Shown: piece after piece, positions 7,425 to 13,949 of the stretch
Numbering within the stretch: the stretch's first letter is position 1
Layout: each line of letters begins with the position of its first letter
Assembly: GCA_003641695.1 (NCBI GenBank)
Contig: QNBL01000023.1
Coordinates: forward strand, 1 to 16,702
Origin: Spirochaetota bacterium
Lineage (GTDB): Bacteria; Spirochaetota; Spirochaetia; B11-G9
Direction of reading: 5' to 3'
DNA length: 16,702 nucleotides
Notes under the pieces: model-generated
The model's input: only the letters and a program-made list of their open reading frames with translations
What the model was told of the DNA's origin: nothing
The model's database searches: none
Position numbers and translations under genes: made by a program

Positions 7425-7454
7425 TTTTTTACCTCCAATAGGTTCTCTCAATTA

Positions 7455-7483
7455 AATATAACACATCCTTTGCCGTTTTTCTA
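7455..7483 (-). promoter_or_regulatory. Weak promoter candidate for the outer-membrane protein gene
   Basis: On the minus strand TAGAAA (+ TTTCTA, 7478-7483) and TATATT (+ AATATA, 7455-7460) lie 17 bases apart. The -35 matches only four of six bases and overlaps the mogA stop codon. Without it, the gene would depend on read-through from the operon upstream. No terminator hairpin is visible between mogA and this gene. Confidence 0.3.
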
Positions 7484-7969
7484 TTTTTTGCCCTGTTTAT
7501 GTTCATGTCCTTCCCCTTTTATCATTTTAACAGCATGTTTCATTACCGGTCCCACTACCTTGGTACAAAGCCGGACAGCTTTTACCGAACCGGGGAAATT
7601 TACAATTATGGTGTTTCCCTTTATCCCGGAATATCCACGGGAAAGCATTGCCGATTGGGTCTCTTTATAAGAAAAGGCTCGTATGGTCTCGGATATACCG
7701 GGAAGCTCTTTGTCACAGTAATCCTGTGTTACTTCGGGGGTAAAATCTCTGGGTCCAATACCTGTCCCGCCGGTGGTAAAGATGAAATCATAATCAGAGA
7801 ATTTTCTAAAGGCGGCAAGGATTTCCTCTCGTTCATCGGGGATGATCAGGGTCTCAACCTCGCATTCCGGGACTGACTCCTTAAGTATCGAAACAATTTC
7901 GGGACCGGATTTGTCTTCGTATATCCCTTTTGATGCACGGTCAGATATCGTAATAACAGCTGCTTTCAC
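7481..7969 (-). CDS. mogA: Molybdopterin adenylyltransferase MogA/MoaB family
   Basis: It activates molybdopterin by adenylation, giving MPT-AMP, the substrate for metal insertion by MoeA. The 162-residue cytoplasmic protein has the family motifs in order: AVITISDRASKG (5-15), KSGP, a conserved acid in PDERE (D45), TTGGTGIGPRDFTPE (65-79, with the conserved D75), and the substrate loop NFPGSVKA (124-131). The start is a GTG at 7967-7969, supported by the N-terminal strand beginning there and by AGGAGG 11 bases upstream (7981-7986). It overlaps the end of the upstream MOSC gene by 29 bases. It is the last cofactor gene of the operon that begins with tupA. MogA and MoaB are close relatives; the short form could be given either name. 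Confidence 0.88.
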   Translation of the reverse strand: MKAAVITISDRASKGIYEDKSGPEIVSILKESVPECEVETLIIPDEREEILAAFRKFSDYDFIFTTGGTGIGPRDFTPEVTQDYCDKELPGISETIRAFSYKETQSAMLSRGYSGIKGNTIIVNFPGSVKAVRLCTKVVGPVMKHAVKMIKGEGHEHKQGKK

Positions 7970-8381
7970 GGGTTATCTCGCCTCCTTTTAAAACTTTTGC
8001 AAAAACTCCTTTTCTCGGCATAACACAATCTCCTACTGCCTGAAAAATGGCACATCCATGGTGACACGCTTTACCGATCTGGGTTATTTCCATGACCGAA
8101 TTCCCCATAAACAGCTTTGCTCCTATGGGCAGGTTGTGAAGCGGGATTCCTTCAGTGGTAATGTTTTCTGCAAAATCACCATAATCCAGGTCGATTCCCT
8201 TACCCCGCATAGTTTCAATCTCCTCGTTGGCAAGGAGGGAAATCTGCCGGTGCCATTTCCCTGCATGAGCATCACCTGCAATCCCGTGATTCTCCTTCAC
8301 CTTGGCTGAGGGTATGGGTATTTTCTGCTCTCCTTTTTTTCCGGAGATGTTTATGGACAGTATCCTGAACTGTTTTTTCAT
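7941..8381 (-). CDS. MOSC-domain protein of the Mo/W cofactor operon
   Basis: A stand-alone MOSC domain of 146 residues, the fold found at the C-terminus of Moco sulfurases and in YiiM/mARC proteins, which bind molybdenum cofactor or carry sulfur on a conserved cysteine. Visible signatures are GIAGDAHAGKWHRQISLL, GDFAENITTEGI, and GKACHHGCAIFQAVGDCVMP followed by GVFAKVLKGGEI. Several cysteines are available (four between the CHHGC motif and the C-terminus, counting CVMP and SSCYY). Short MOSC proteins of this type are commonly encoded with moaC, moaB/mogA and moaA. Here it overlaps moaC by four bases (ATGA) and mogA by 29. The exact reaction is unknown; binding, carriage or sulfuration of the cofactor is inferred from the domain and the operon. 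Confidence 0.88.
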   Translation of the reverse strand: MKKQFRILSINISGKKGEQKIPIPSAKVKENHGIAGDAHAGKWHRQISLLANEEIETMRGKGIDLDYGDFAENITTEGIPLHNLPIGAKLFMGNSVMEITQIGKACHHGCAIFQAVGDCVMPRKGVFAKVLKGGEITRESSCYYDI

Positions 8382-8827
8382 AAGATTTCCTTTGTTTTCT
8401 CAAGAAGATGAATATCGGTAATCCTCATTTCTTTATCCACTGCCTTGCACATGTCATATACAGTCAGAGCAGTAATTGAAACAGCGGTGAGTGCTTCCAT
8501 CTCAATTCCGGTTTTATCTGTGCATACCGTACTTCCGGTGATGAGGAGGTGATCCTGATTGATTGCAATGTCTACAGAGATCTGGTCTATGCTAATATTG
8601 TGGCACAACGGAATAAGATCTGCAGTTCTCTTTCCTCCGCTGATTCCTGCTATCTTAGCCACGGTAAGAACGTCACCTTTTTTGATCAGCTGATCCTTGA
8701 TCATTTTAATGGTGTTTGATTTTAAGTATATTTTCCCTTCGGCTCTGGCTGTTCTTTTTACCTTCGGTTTTGCTGAAACATCCACCATTACGGCGTTTCC
8801 TTCGTTGTCCAAATGTGAAAACTCCAT
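8378..8827 (-). CDS. moaC: Cyclic pyranopterin monophosphate synthase MoaC
   Basis: With MoaA it converts GTP to cyclic pyranopterin monophosphate: MoaC acts second, rearranging the 3',8-cyclo-dihydro-GTP made by MoaA. At 149 residues it is slightly shorter than most family members. All main motifs are present: KKGDVLTVAKIAGI (49-62), IPLCHNI (72-78, with the conserved C75-H76), GIEMEALTAVS (107-117) and LTVYDMCKA (121-129, with D125 and K128). The start ATG is one base after the moaA stop. Its ribosome binding site, GGAGG, is made by the two terminal glycine codons of moaA. It ends with an ATGA overlap into the MOSC gene. Confidence 0.96.
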   Translation of the reverse strand: MEFSHLDNEGNAVMVDVSAKPKVKRTARAEGKIYLKSNTIKMIKDQLIKKGDVLTVAKIAGISGGKRTADLIPLCHNISIDQISVDIAINQDHLLITGSTVCTDKTGIEMEALTAVSITALTVYDMCKAVDKEMRITDIHLLEKTKEIL

Positions 8828-8828
8828 T

Positions 8829-9629
8829 CTATCCTCCTATCTCCACCATGCTTCTGTTCGTGCATACCTGTCCGTTTGCCGGTTTATCCAAAATTGCCTT
8901 TTTTATTGATTGCTGCAGATTCTCCATATCAAGCGGGATTTCCTGATTGGAATGCAGGCAGGGCTTTAAAAAGCCGTCAGCAGTAAGTCTTATTCTGTTA
9001 CAGACGCTGCACTTCGGGGGCCTGTCGTAGGTATAGGCATTTACTTTCTCTTTTGAGAGCTCGTAGTGGTTAATCATCTGCAAAATTAATCCTCTGTCCC
9101 CGCAAAATTTCCTTAATTCCTGAATTTCCTCGTCTGTTGTGTCGTTCATTACTACCATGTTGATTTTGATCTTCTCAAAACCGGCTTTTCCTGCTGCCTC
9201 TATCCCTTTAAGTACCTTCGATAGGTTTCCCACCCTTGTTATTTTCCTGTACCGCTCAGGGTTCAGGGTATCAAGCGAGATGTTGACGCTGTCAAGCCCT
9301 GCTTTTTTCAGAGGAACGGCAAGGGTGTCGAGAAAAACACCGTTTGTGGTCATGGCCAGATGTTCGATCCCTTCAACCTCTCTGAGCATCGCTACAAGGT
9401 TCACTATTCCTTTTCTTACCAGAGGTTCCCCGCCGGTAAGACGGATTTTTTTTATCCCCAGGGCTGCAGCGGCTTCTGCAGTTTTTACGATATCTTCAAA
9501 ACGCATTATTTCTTTATGTTTTTTTAGAGGGATACCTTCTGCCGGCATACAGTAAGTACACCGCAGGTTGCATTTATCAGTTACTGAAATCCTGAGATAG
9601 GTGATCTCTCTATTATAACGGTCTAACAT
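8829..9629 (-). CDS. moaA: GTP 3',8-cyclase MoaA, short form (radical SAM)
   Basis: This radical SAM enzyme starts pterin synthesis from GTP. The first cluster motif CxxxCxxC is C20-NLR-C24-TY-C27; KIRLTGGEPLVRKG (61-74) matches the SAM-binding region, and VNISLDTLNPERY is the usual mid-barrel strand. The second cluster motif is CSVC (C207, C210) with C224 thirteen residues on, as in full MoaA, and the protein ends with the catalytic IGG tail (264-266). At 266 residues it is about 60 shorter than typical MoaA (about 330). The gap lies between the barrel (about residue 187) and the second cluster, where only some 20 residues remain. No frameshift or stop is visible, so this looks like a natural compact form. 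It overlaps moeA by 17 bases. Confidence 0.92.
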   Translation of the reverse strand: MLDRYNREITYLRISVTDKCNLRCTYCMPAEGIPLKKHKEIMRFEDIVKTAEAAAALGIKKIRLTGGEPLVRKGIVNLVAMLREVEGIEHLAMTTNGVFLDTLAVPLKKAGLDSVNISLDTLNPERYRKITRVGNLSKVLKGIEAAGKAGFEKIKINMVVMNDTTDEEIQELRKFCGDRGLILQMINHYELSKEKVNAYTYDRPPKCSVCNRIRLTADGFLKPCLHSNQEIPLDMENLQQSIKKAILDKPANGQVCTNRSMVEIGG

Positions 9630-10779
9630 CTACTTGTTCCCCCTCCTTCAATTCCTCTGTCCCCGTGCTGATTGAAAGAAGTCCATTGGCATCGGCCAGA
9701 GCGTTCAGATGGGATGACCCGAGATATTTAATCGGCCGGATGATATCCCCCTCGATTATTACCGGATAGAACTCGGTTCTTTCGGTATCTTTCCTGTGCA
9801 GTGTTTTTGATAAAGTCCCTTTGAAGAGCATTGGTTTGTATTCAAGTCCCGCCATCCGGTACAACAGTGATTTTACCATAACCTCAAAGACCACGAAGGA
9901 AGACACCGGATTGCCCGGTAGTCCGAATATATAGGTGTCTTTATTCTTACCGAAAAAAGTTGGGCGTCCGGGTTTAATTGCAACTCTATGGAAGAGGGGC
10001 TCTACTCCGTTTTCCTGCAGAATTTCAGGAACATAGTCAAACTCACCCTTGGAAACTCCCCCGGAAAGGAGCAGAACGTCACAGTTTTTCAAGGCATCTT
10101 TTATTGTATTTGACAGGGATATTCTATCATCCTTGACAATCCCGTAGTATTTCGGAATTCCCCCGTTTTCGGTTATCTGTGCGCACATCTGGAATCCATT
10201 GCTGTTGTAGATCTCCCCGGACTGGAGTTTCTCCCCCGGATTTTTAAGCTCTGACCCCGTAGTAATAACTCCCATAACCGGTTTTTTAACAACTTCTATC
10301 TCGGAAAGACCTAAGGAAGCTATAATTCCCAGTTCCTTGGCTCCGATAATCCCCGGAGAAAGGACAGGATCTCCGATCTTAAGATTCTCTGCCCGGAAAA
10401 TTACGTTTGTGCCCCTCTCATTTTGTTTAATAGTCATAACAGTACCGTTTCTCTCGGTATATTCCACCCGGATTACCTTATCAGCTCCCTCGGGCATCAT
10501 GGCTCCGGTCATTATTTTGACACATTCCCCCTGCTGAACAGTTTTTGAAGGGATTTCACCGGCGCCTATTGTTTCAAGGATGGTAAACTCCCTGGAAGTA
10601 TCAGTAGACTGCACGGCATATCCGTCCATCGCTGCTTTCGAGAAAGGGGGAGACTCAATTGTGCTTGTCAGTGATTTTGGAAGTAGTCTTCCCAGAGAGT
10701 CTTTCGTTTTAACCGTTTCAAGCTTTACAGAAGGGGTTTGTTTATTAATAATCTCTATTGCCTGGTTAAGCTTTATCAT
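9613..10779 (-). CDS. moeA: Molybdopterin molybdenumtransferase MoeA
   Basis: It inserts molybdate or tungstate into adenylated molybdopterin. The 388 residues fit the usual length of about 400. Motifs in order are SPPFSKAAMDGYA (43-55), IMTGAMMPEGAD, VGVITTGSEL-like MGVITTGSEL, LLLSGGVSKGEFDYV (in the MPT-binding domain), AIKPGRPTFFG and IFGLPGNPVSSFV. The C-terminal domain (about 310-388) is present. The ATG overlaps the stop of the ABC ATPase gene (ATGA) and has GGAG seven bases upstream. Its position directly after tungstate transporter genes suggests that it may handle tungsten; MoeA sequences alone do not tell the metals apart reliably. Confidence 0.95.
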   Translation of the reverse strand: MIKLNQAIEIINKQTPSVKLETVKTKDSLGRLLPKSLTSTIESPPFSKAAMDGYAVQSTDTSREFTILETIGAGEIPSKTVQQGECVKIMTGAMMPEGADKVIRVEYTERNGTVMTIKQNERGTNVIFRAENLKIGDPVLSPGIIGAKELGIIASLGLSEIEVVKKPVMGVITTGSELKNPGEKLQSGEIYNSNGFQMCAQITENGGIPKYYGIVKDDRISLSNTIKDALKNCDVLLLSGGVSKGEFDYVPEILQENGVEPLFHRVAIKPGRPTFFGKNKDTYIFGLPGNPVSSFVVFEVMVKSLLYRMAGLEYKPMLFKGTLSKTLHRKDTERTEFYPVIIEGDIIRPIKYLGSSHLNALADANGLLSISTGTEELKEGEQVDVRPL

Positions 10780-11411
10780 TTTATGCTCCTTACAATTTTC
10801 CCGTTTTCCATGTATATAATCGTGTCTGCCATGTCTGAGGCAAAGTTGTGATCGTGGGTTGCTATAATCAGGGTTTTCCCCTCTGCTGACATGGTTTTCA
10901 GGATCTTTTCTATAACTACTTTTGATTCTGAGTCGATATGGGCCAGGGGCTCATCCAGTAGCAGAATATTTCTCTCCATTCCGGCTGCCCGTGCAAGAGC
11001 AATCTTCTGTTTTTCACCTCCTGAAAGTTTTGAAGCCCGGGAGTTCCTGTATTTGGCAAGATCAAACGCTTCAAGCAAACCTTTACATTTATTCTCTCCC
11101 TTCATGCCCATTGTTACGTTTCGCTTTACAGAACCTGAGAAGATATAAGGAGTTTGGTGAACATAGGTACTGTTCCCCAGCAGAATCTTTCTTTTCCTTC
11201 TGTTTAAAAGAACAGTACCTTCGAAGAAGATTTCCCCAAGCTCAGGAAGAAGAAGTCCGGACAGGATCTTTAAAAGCGTTGTCTTGCCTGAACCGTTGGG
11301 ACCGGTAATTACTGTTACCCTGTTCCTTTCAATACTGAGATCGGCGATATCCAGGACAGTTTCTGCGGTGTAGGAAAACTTGATGTTTTTCAAGGTGATT
11401 GAGTTATGCAT
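10776..11411 (-). CDS. tupC: Tungstate ABC transporter ATP-binding protein
   Basis: The ATPase of the importer. It has Walker A GPNGSGKTT (about 38-46), Q-loop VHQTPY (about 85), signature LSGGEKQKIALARA (about 129), Walker B ILLLDEP (about 150) with DEPLAHID, and H-loop IATHDH. At 211 residues it lacks the C-terminal TOBE/Mop domain that senses molybdate in ModC, which is the TupC pattern. An in-frame extension upstream to 11564 exists, but those residues are antisense-like to the known tupB coding and contain no domain. I therefore place the start at ATG 11411 (MHNSITLKNIKFSYT), which begins the nucleotide-binding domain; ATG 11426 is an alternative. The gene overlaps tupB by eight bases and moeA by four. 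No strong ribosome binding site is seen, so coupling to tupB is likely. Confidence 0.9.
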   Translation of the reverse strand: MHNSITLKNIKFSYTAETVLDIADLSIERNRVTVITGPNGSGKTTLLKILSGLLLPELGEIFFEGTVLLNRRKRKILLGNSTYVHQTPYIFSGSVKRNVTMGMKGENKCKGLLEAFDLAKYRNSRASKLSGGEKQKIALARAAGMERNILLLDEPLAHIDSESKVVIEKILKTMSAEGKTLIIATHDHNFASDMADTIIYMENGKIVRSIK

Positions 11412-12084
11412 CCCGGAACCCCACATGAAGAAGAAAGTTGATGCTGAGGGAGATAACAATGAGGATGATTCCCAGTGCAAGAGCAAGCTCGAAGTTCCCC
11501 TTACTGGTCTCCAAAGCGATTGTTGTAGTAATTGTCCGGGTATACCAGCGGATATTTCCCCCAAGCATCATTGATACGCCAACTTCACCTATGACCCTGC
11601 CGAATCCGGACAGAAGTGCCGAAAGAACTGCTGTTTTTGCTTCCATTATAATGATAAAGTATTTTCTGATTCCCCATATCCCCAGGGTATCCAGGGTTTC
11701 CGGGAGTGAAGGGTCCCTGTTTGAGAGAGCACTGTAGATGAGGGATGCAATGATCGGAAAGGCAAGTAGCAGCTGTCCAATGATTATGGCTCCCGGGGAA
11801 AACAATAACCCCAGGTTTCCAAAAGGAGCATTCTTTGAGATAAAGGAGTACACCAGAAGTCCGATAACCACTGTCGGAAGGGCCATAAGGCTGTTCATGA
11901 GTACGATGATGAGTTTTTTCCCTTTAAAGGGTGAAAGACTGAGAAAAAGCCCCAGGGGGAGTGCACAAACGGTTGCCAGGACTGTAGAAGTCAATGCAAA
12001 CCTCAGGGAGGTGGATGCAATGAAGAGTACTTCTCTGTTCCCCTTTAGTATCAGCTCAACTGCCCTTATAAATACACCGCCCAT
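11404..12084 (-). CDS. tupB: Tungstate ABC transporter permease
   Basis: The 226-residue inner-membrane channel subunit. It has about five to six hydrophobic segments, including VLFIASTSLRFALTSTVLAT, LIIVLMNSLMALPTVVIGLL and IILIVISLSINFLL. The cytoplasmic EAA-type coupling loop reads GFGRVIGEVGVSMMLGGNIRWY, which is close to the TupB pattern, and TRTITTTIALETSKGNFELALALG follows it as in TupB. The start lies three bases after the tupA stop with no clear ribosome binding site of its own, so it is probably translated by coupling. It is the second gene of the tup operon. Confidence 0.92.
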   Translation of the reverse strand: MGGVFIRAVELILKGNREVLFIASTSLRFALTSTVLATVCALPLGLFLSLSPFKGKKLIIVLMNSLMALPTVVIGLLVYSFISKNAPFGNLGLLFSPGAIIIGQLLLAFPIIASLIYSALSNRDPSLPETLDTLGIWGIRKYFIIIMEAKTAVLSALLSGFGRVIGEVGVSMMLGGNIRWYTRTITTTIALETSKGNFELALALGIILIVISLSINFLLHVGFRDA

Positions 12085-12087
12085 CCG

Positions 12088-12918
12088 CTACTCGATTACA
12101 TCGGGGTAGAAAAGCTGCTGCCCGTTTTTTTTATAGTTTTTTATAATCCTCTGACCCTCTTTGGAGGTAAGAAAATTGATCAGTTTTTCTGCATCTTCGA
12201 AGTTTATCCCGTCATGCTTCTCAGGGTTAACGGCTATAATGCCGTAGGGGTTGAAAAGCCTTCTGTCACCTTCTGATAGAATCACCAGATCTGTTTTATC
12301 GCGCATTGACAAGTATGTTCCCCTGTCTGAAAGGGTATATGCCTCCATATCGTTAGCCATGATAATAACAGCCCCCATCCCCTGTCCTGCTTCCTTGTAC
12401 CATGTCCCTGAAGGTGAAATCCCGGCTTCCTGCCATAGACACTTCTCTTTTATGTTGGTTCCGGAGTCATCTGCCCGGGATATAAAGGAAGATTTGCTGC
12501 TGCTTATTCTTTTGAAGGCTTCTGCTGCATTTCCCAGACCCTTTATTTCTGCAGGATCATTTTCCGGTCCGAGAATAACAAAATCGTTGTGCATCAAATC
12601 ATGCCGATCGACACCAAAACCCTGTTCAACAAATGTATCCTCCCGTGCTCTGGCATGGACCATAATAATGTCCACATCACCATTTTCTCCGAGGGCGAGT
12701 GCTTTTCCCGTTCCCACAGCGATTACGTCTACTTTTATTCCTGTTTCCTTTTCGAAAACAGGCAGAAGGACATCAAGAAGTCCGCTGTTTTCCGTACTTG
12801 TCGTGGTTGCGAGTTTCAAATGCCGGGGATTTTCAGTAGTTCCGACTGAAAAAAGAAAGCTTTGTGATAAAAAAAATACTGCTGCAGCCAAGATGAAATT
12901 TTTACATGATTGACTCAT
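12088..12918 (-). CDS. tupA: Tungstate-binding periplasmic protein
   Basis: The solute-binding component of the importer. MSQSCKNFILAAAVFFLSQSFLFS is an N-terminal signal peptide or membrane anchor, followed by the TupA hallmark ATTTSTENSGLLDVLLP (37-53), with the TTTS oxyanion-binding residues at 38-41. GTGKALALGENGDVDI, HARAREDTFVEQGFG and HNDFVILGPENDP are further TupA-family signatures, as is ADDSGTNIKE. TupA proteins are generally selective for tungstate over molybdate, but substrate choice is inferred from the family. The ATG at 12918 is chosen over an in-frame ATG at 13008. AAAGGAG lies just upstream at good spacing and the signal peptide begins there, whereas the upstream part falls within the structured leader. 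It is the first gene of an eight-gene operon with a promoter and riboswitch candidate ahead. Confidence 0.93.
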   Translation of the reverse strand: MSQSCKNFILAAAVFFLSQSFLFSVGTTENPRHLKLATTTSTENSGLLDVLLPVFEKETGIKVDVIAVGTGKALALGENGDVDIIMVHARAREDTFVEQGFGVDRHDLMHNDFVILGPENDPAEIKGLGNAAEAFKRISSSKSSFISRADDSGTNIKEKCLWQEAGISPSGTWYKEAGQGMGAVIIMANDMEAYTLSDRGTYLSMRDKTDLVILSEGDRRLFNPYGIIAVNPEKHDGINFEDAEKLINFLTSKEGQRIIKNYKKNGQQLFYPDVIE

Positions 12919-12925
12919 GGTCTCT

Positions 12926-13050
12926 CCTTTCCAAACACGGGAGGCTGCTCCGTTTCCAAAACAACCCTCTGGAAGATCTTGTTCATAAAGATCCTCCCGG
13001 CTTACCACTCTTAGATCACCTGTCCTTAGCGCAGTAAGCTCGGAGCTTTT
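12926..13050 (-). ncRNA. Moco/Tuco-type riboswitch candidate in the tup-moe-moa leader
   Basis: The 5' leader of tupA, read on the minus strand, shows ordered pairing. GCTCCG (13041-13046) pairs with CGGAGC (12947-12952) as a closing stem. GCTTAC (13034-13039) pairs with GTAAGC (13000-13005). GGAGGATCTT (12988-12997) pairs with AAGATCTTCC (12971-12980) around a seven-base loop with one G-U pair. CGGGAGG (12993-12999) can alternatively pair with CCTCCCG (12938-12944), close to the ribosome binding site at 12924-12927. The motifs CTCCGAGC, GCCGGGAGG and GGAAACGG-AGCAGCCTCCCG are what I remember of the MOCO_RNA_motif (RF01055), which is found upstream of Mo/W cofactor and transport genes. The variants tied to tungsten (Tuco) lack one stem. 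It would turn translation off when the cofactor is plentiful. The pairings are seen directly; the family assignment is from memory. Confidence 0.7.
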
Positions 13051-13062
13051 GTAGTTATTTTT

Positions 13063-13091
13063 AATCTACTTTACGCAGGTTGATTTGTCAA
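13063..13091 (-). promoter_or_regulatory. Promoter of the tupABC-moe-moa operon
   Basis: On the minus strand TTGACA (+ TGTCAA, 13086-13091), a perfect -35, and TAGATT (+ AATCTA, 13063-13068) are 17 bases apart. The start near 13056 would place the riboswitch candidate at the very 5' end of the message and give a leader of about 138 bases before tupA. Confidence 0.75.
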
Positions 13092-13099
13092 TATTCTCT

Positions 13100-13128
13100 T
13101 TTACAGTTGCTCCCAGATCTGGTAGTAT
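13100..13128 (+). promoter_or_regulatory. Promoter of the divergent membrane protein-MOSC-phosphatase operon
   Basis: TTTACA (13100-13105) and TAGTAT (13123-13128) are 17 bases apart; transcription would start near 13135. The spacer ends in the perfect palindrome CCAGATCTGG (13113-13122), a possible operator between the -35 and -10. Downstream CTGATTT (13133-13139) and AAATCAG (13152-13158) can form a hairpin just before the AGGGGG ribosome binding site. The -35 elements of the two divergent promoters lie only nine bases apart. Confidence 0.55.
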
Positions 13129-13169
13129 GAGACTGATTTATTCCAGATAACAAATCAGGGGGATTGTGT

Positions 13170-13949
13170 ATGTCAATTTTTGATTTACTTTTTATTTTTG
13201 CTGTCGGTATGTTTGCCGGCTGGGTCCTTGAAATTTTCTACCGAAGTTTTATCAGCCAAAAGAAACTGGTTAATCCGGGATTTCTCTCTGGTCCTTATCT
13301 GCCGCTTTACGGATTTGGAGTAACATTTCTCTATTTGGTAAGTGTTCCGGCAATCAGCCTTCCTCTGAGGATTTTACTTTTTATGGTTATTACTACGTTA
13401 ATAGAATACCTTACGGGTGAGTTTTTTCTTAAGGTATACAGAATACGGCTTTGGGATTATTCGAGTCAAAAGTTTAACTATAGAGGACTTATATGTCCGC
13501 TTTTCTCTATTTACTGGACGCTGCTTTCACTGCTGTTTTATTTTTTTATTTTCCCGCGTTTAACGGTAATGGTTTTCAGAACCCTTGGTTCCCCCCCCTC
13601 ATATTGGGCTTTAGGGGTCTATTATGGTCTTTTCTTTGAGGATATGCTCATGTCATTTGATCTTGCTTCCCGTTTGCAGCATGTTATCGCTGAGTTTGCA
13701 GAATCTGAAGGTCAAAGGCTAAAAGTGAAAATCAAAGAGTTACCTTTGGATCGGAAAACAGTCGATTTCAAGATTTTCAAGCATCAGGTCAGAAGATTCG
13801 GAAGCAGGTTGACAGGTATTACGGGATTTTTCCGGTTTTTTAACCCCTTCATGAATTCTCTTAATGTGGACGTGAGGGAGAGTGTTACCAGATATTTTAA
13901 CAGAATAGAAAAAGTCAAGGGGAAAATCAAAAGGCGCAGGAATGAATGA
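13170..13949 (+). CDS. PF06541-type integral membrane protein
   Basis: A 259-residue protein with about five membrane segments (near 4-22, 45-62, 66-84, 105-128 and 142-160) and a basic soluble tail of some 100 residues. The conserved pattern AGWVLEIFYRS...NPGFLSGPYLPLYGFG, then EYLTGEFFLK and RLWDYSSQKFNYRGLICPLFSIYW, is that of PF06541, annotated as putative ABC-transporter type IV permease. The true function of the family is unknown, and no ATPase is beside it here. I start at ATG 13170 (MSIFDLL), with AGGGGG seven bases upstream; TTG at 13164 is a less likely alternative. The stop overlaps the following MOSC gene (ATGA). The long tail (160-259), rich in Lys and Arg and likely cytoplasmic, is an addition that many members lack. 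Confidence 0.85.
   Translation: MSIFDLLFIFAVGMFAGWVLEIFYRSFISQKKLVNPGFLSGPYLPLYGFGVTFLYLVSVPAISLPLRILLFMVITTLIEYLTGEFFLKVYRIRLWDYSSQKFNYRGLICPLFSIYWTLLSLLFYFFIFPRLTVMVFRTLGSPPSYWALGVYYGLFFEDMLMSFDLASRLQHVIAEFAESEGQRLKVKIKELPLDRKTVDFKIFKHQVRRFGSRLTGITGFFRFFNPFMNSLNVDVRESVTRYFNRIEKVKGKIKRRRNE

Noticed and set aside
7425..7451. Nine-residue N-terminal extension of the outer-membrane protein
   Set aside because: The signal peptide and the GGAGG site both point to ATG 7424.
11412..11564. N-terminal extension of the ABC ATPase
   Set aside because: It would double-code within tupB and adds residues without a domain; the nucleotide-binding fold begins at 11411.
12251..12913. 220-residue plus-strand open frame inside tupA
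   Set aside because: Antisense to a full TupA with all signature motifs; the translation is low-complexity Ser-rich.
12919..13008. N-terminal extension of TupA to an ATG at 13008
   Set aside because: The extension falls in the riboswitch candidate and precedes a proper signal peptide with its own ribosome binding site.
13131..13160. Intrinsic terminator or attenuator before the PF06541 gene
   Set aside because: The CTGATTT/AAATCAG hairpin is AT-rich, has a 12-base loop and no following T-run, so it is listed only as part of the promoter region.
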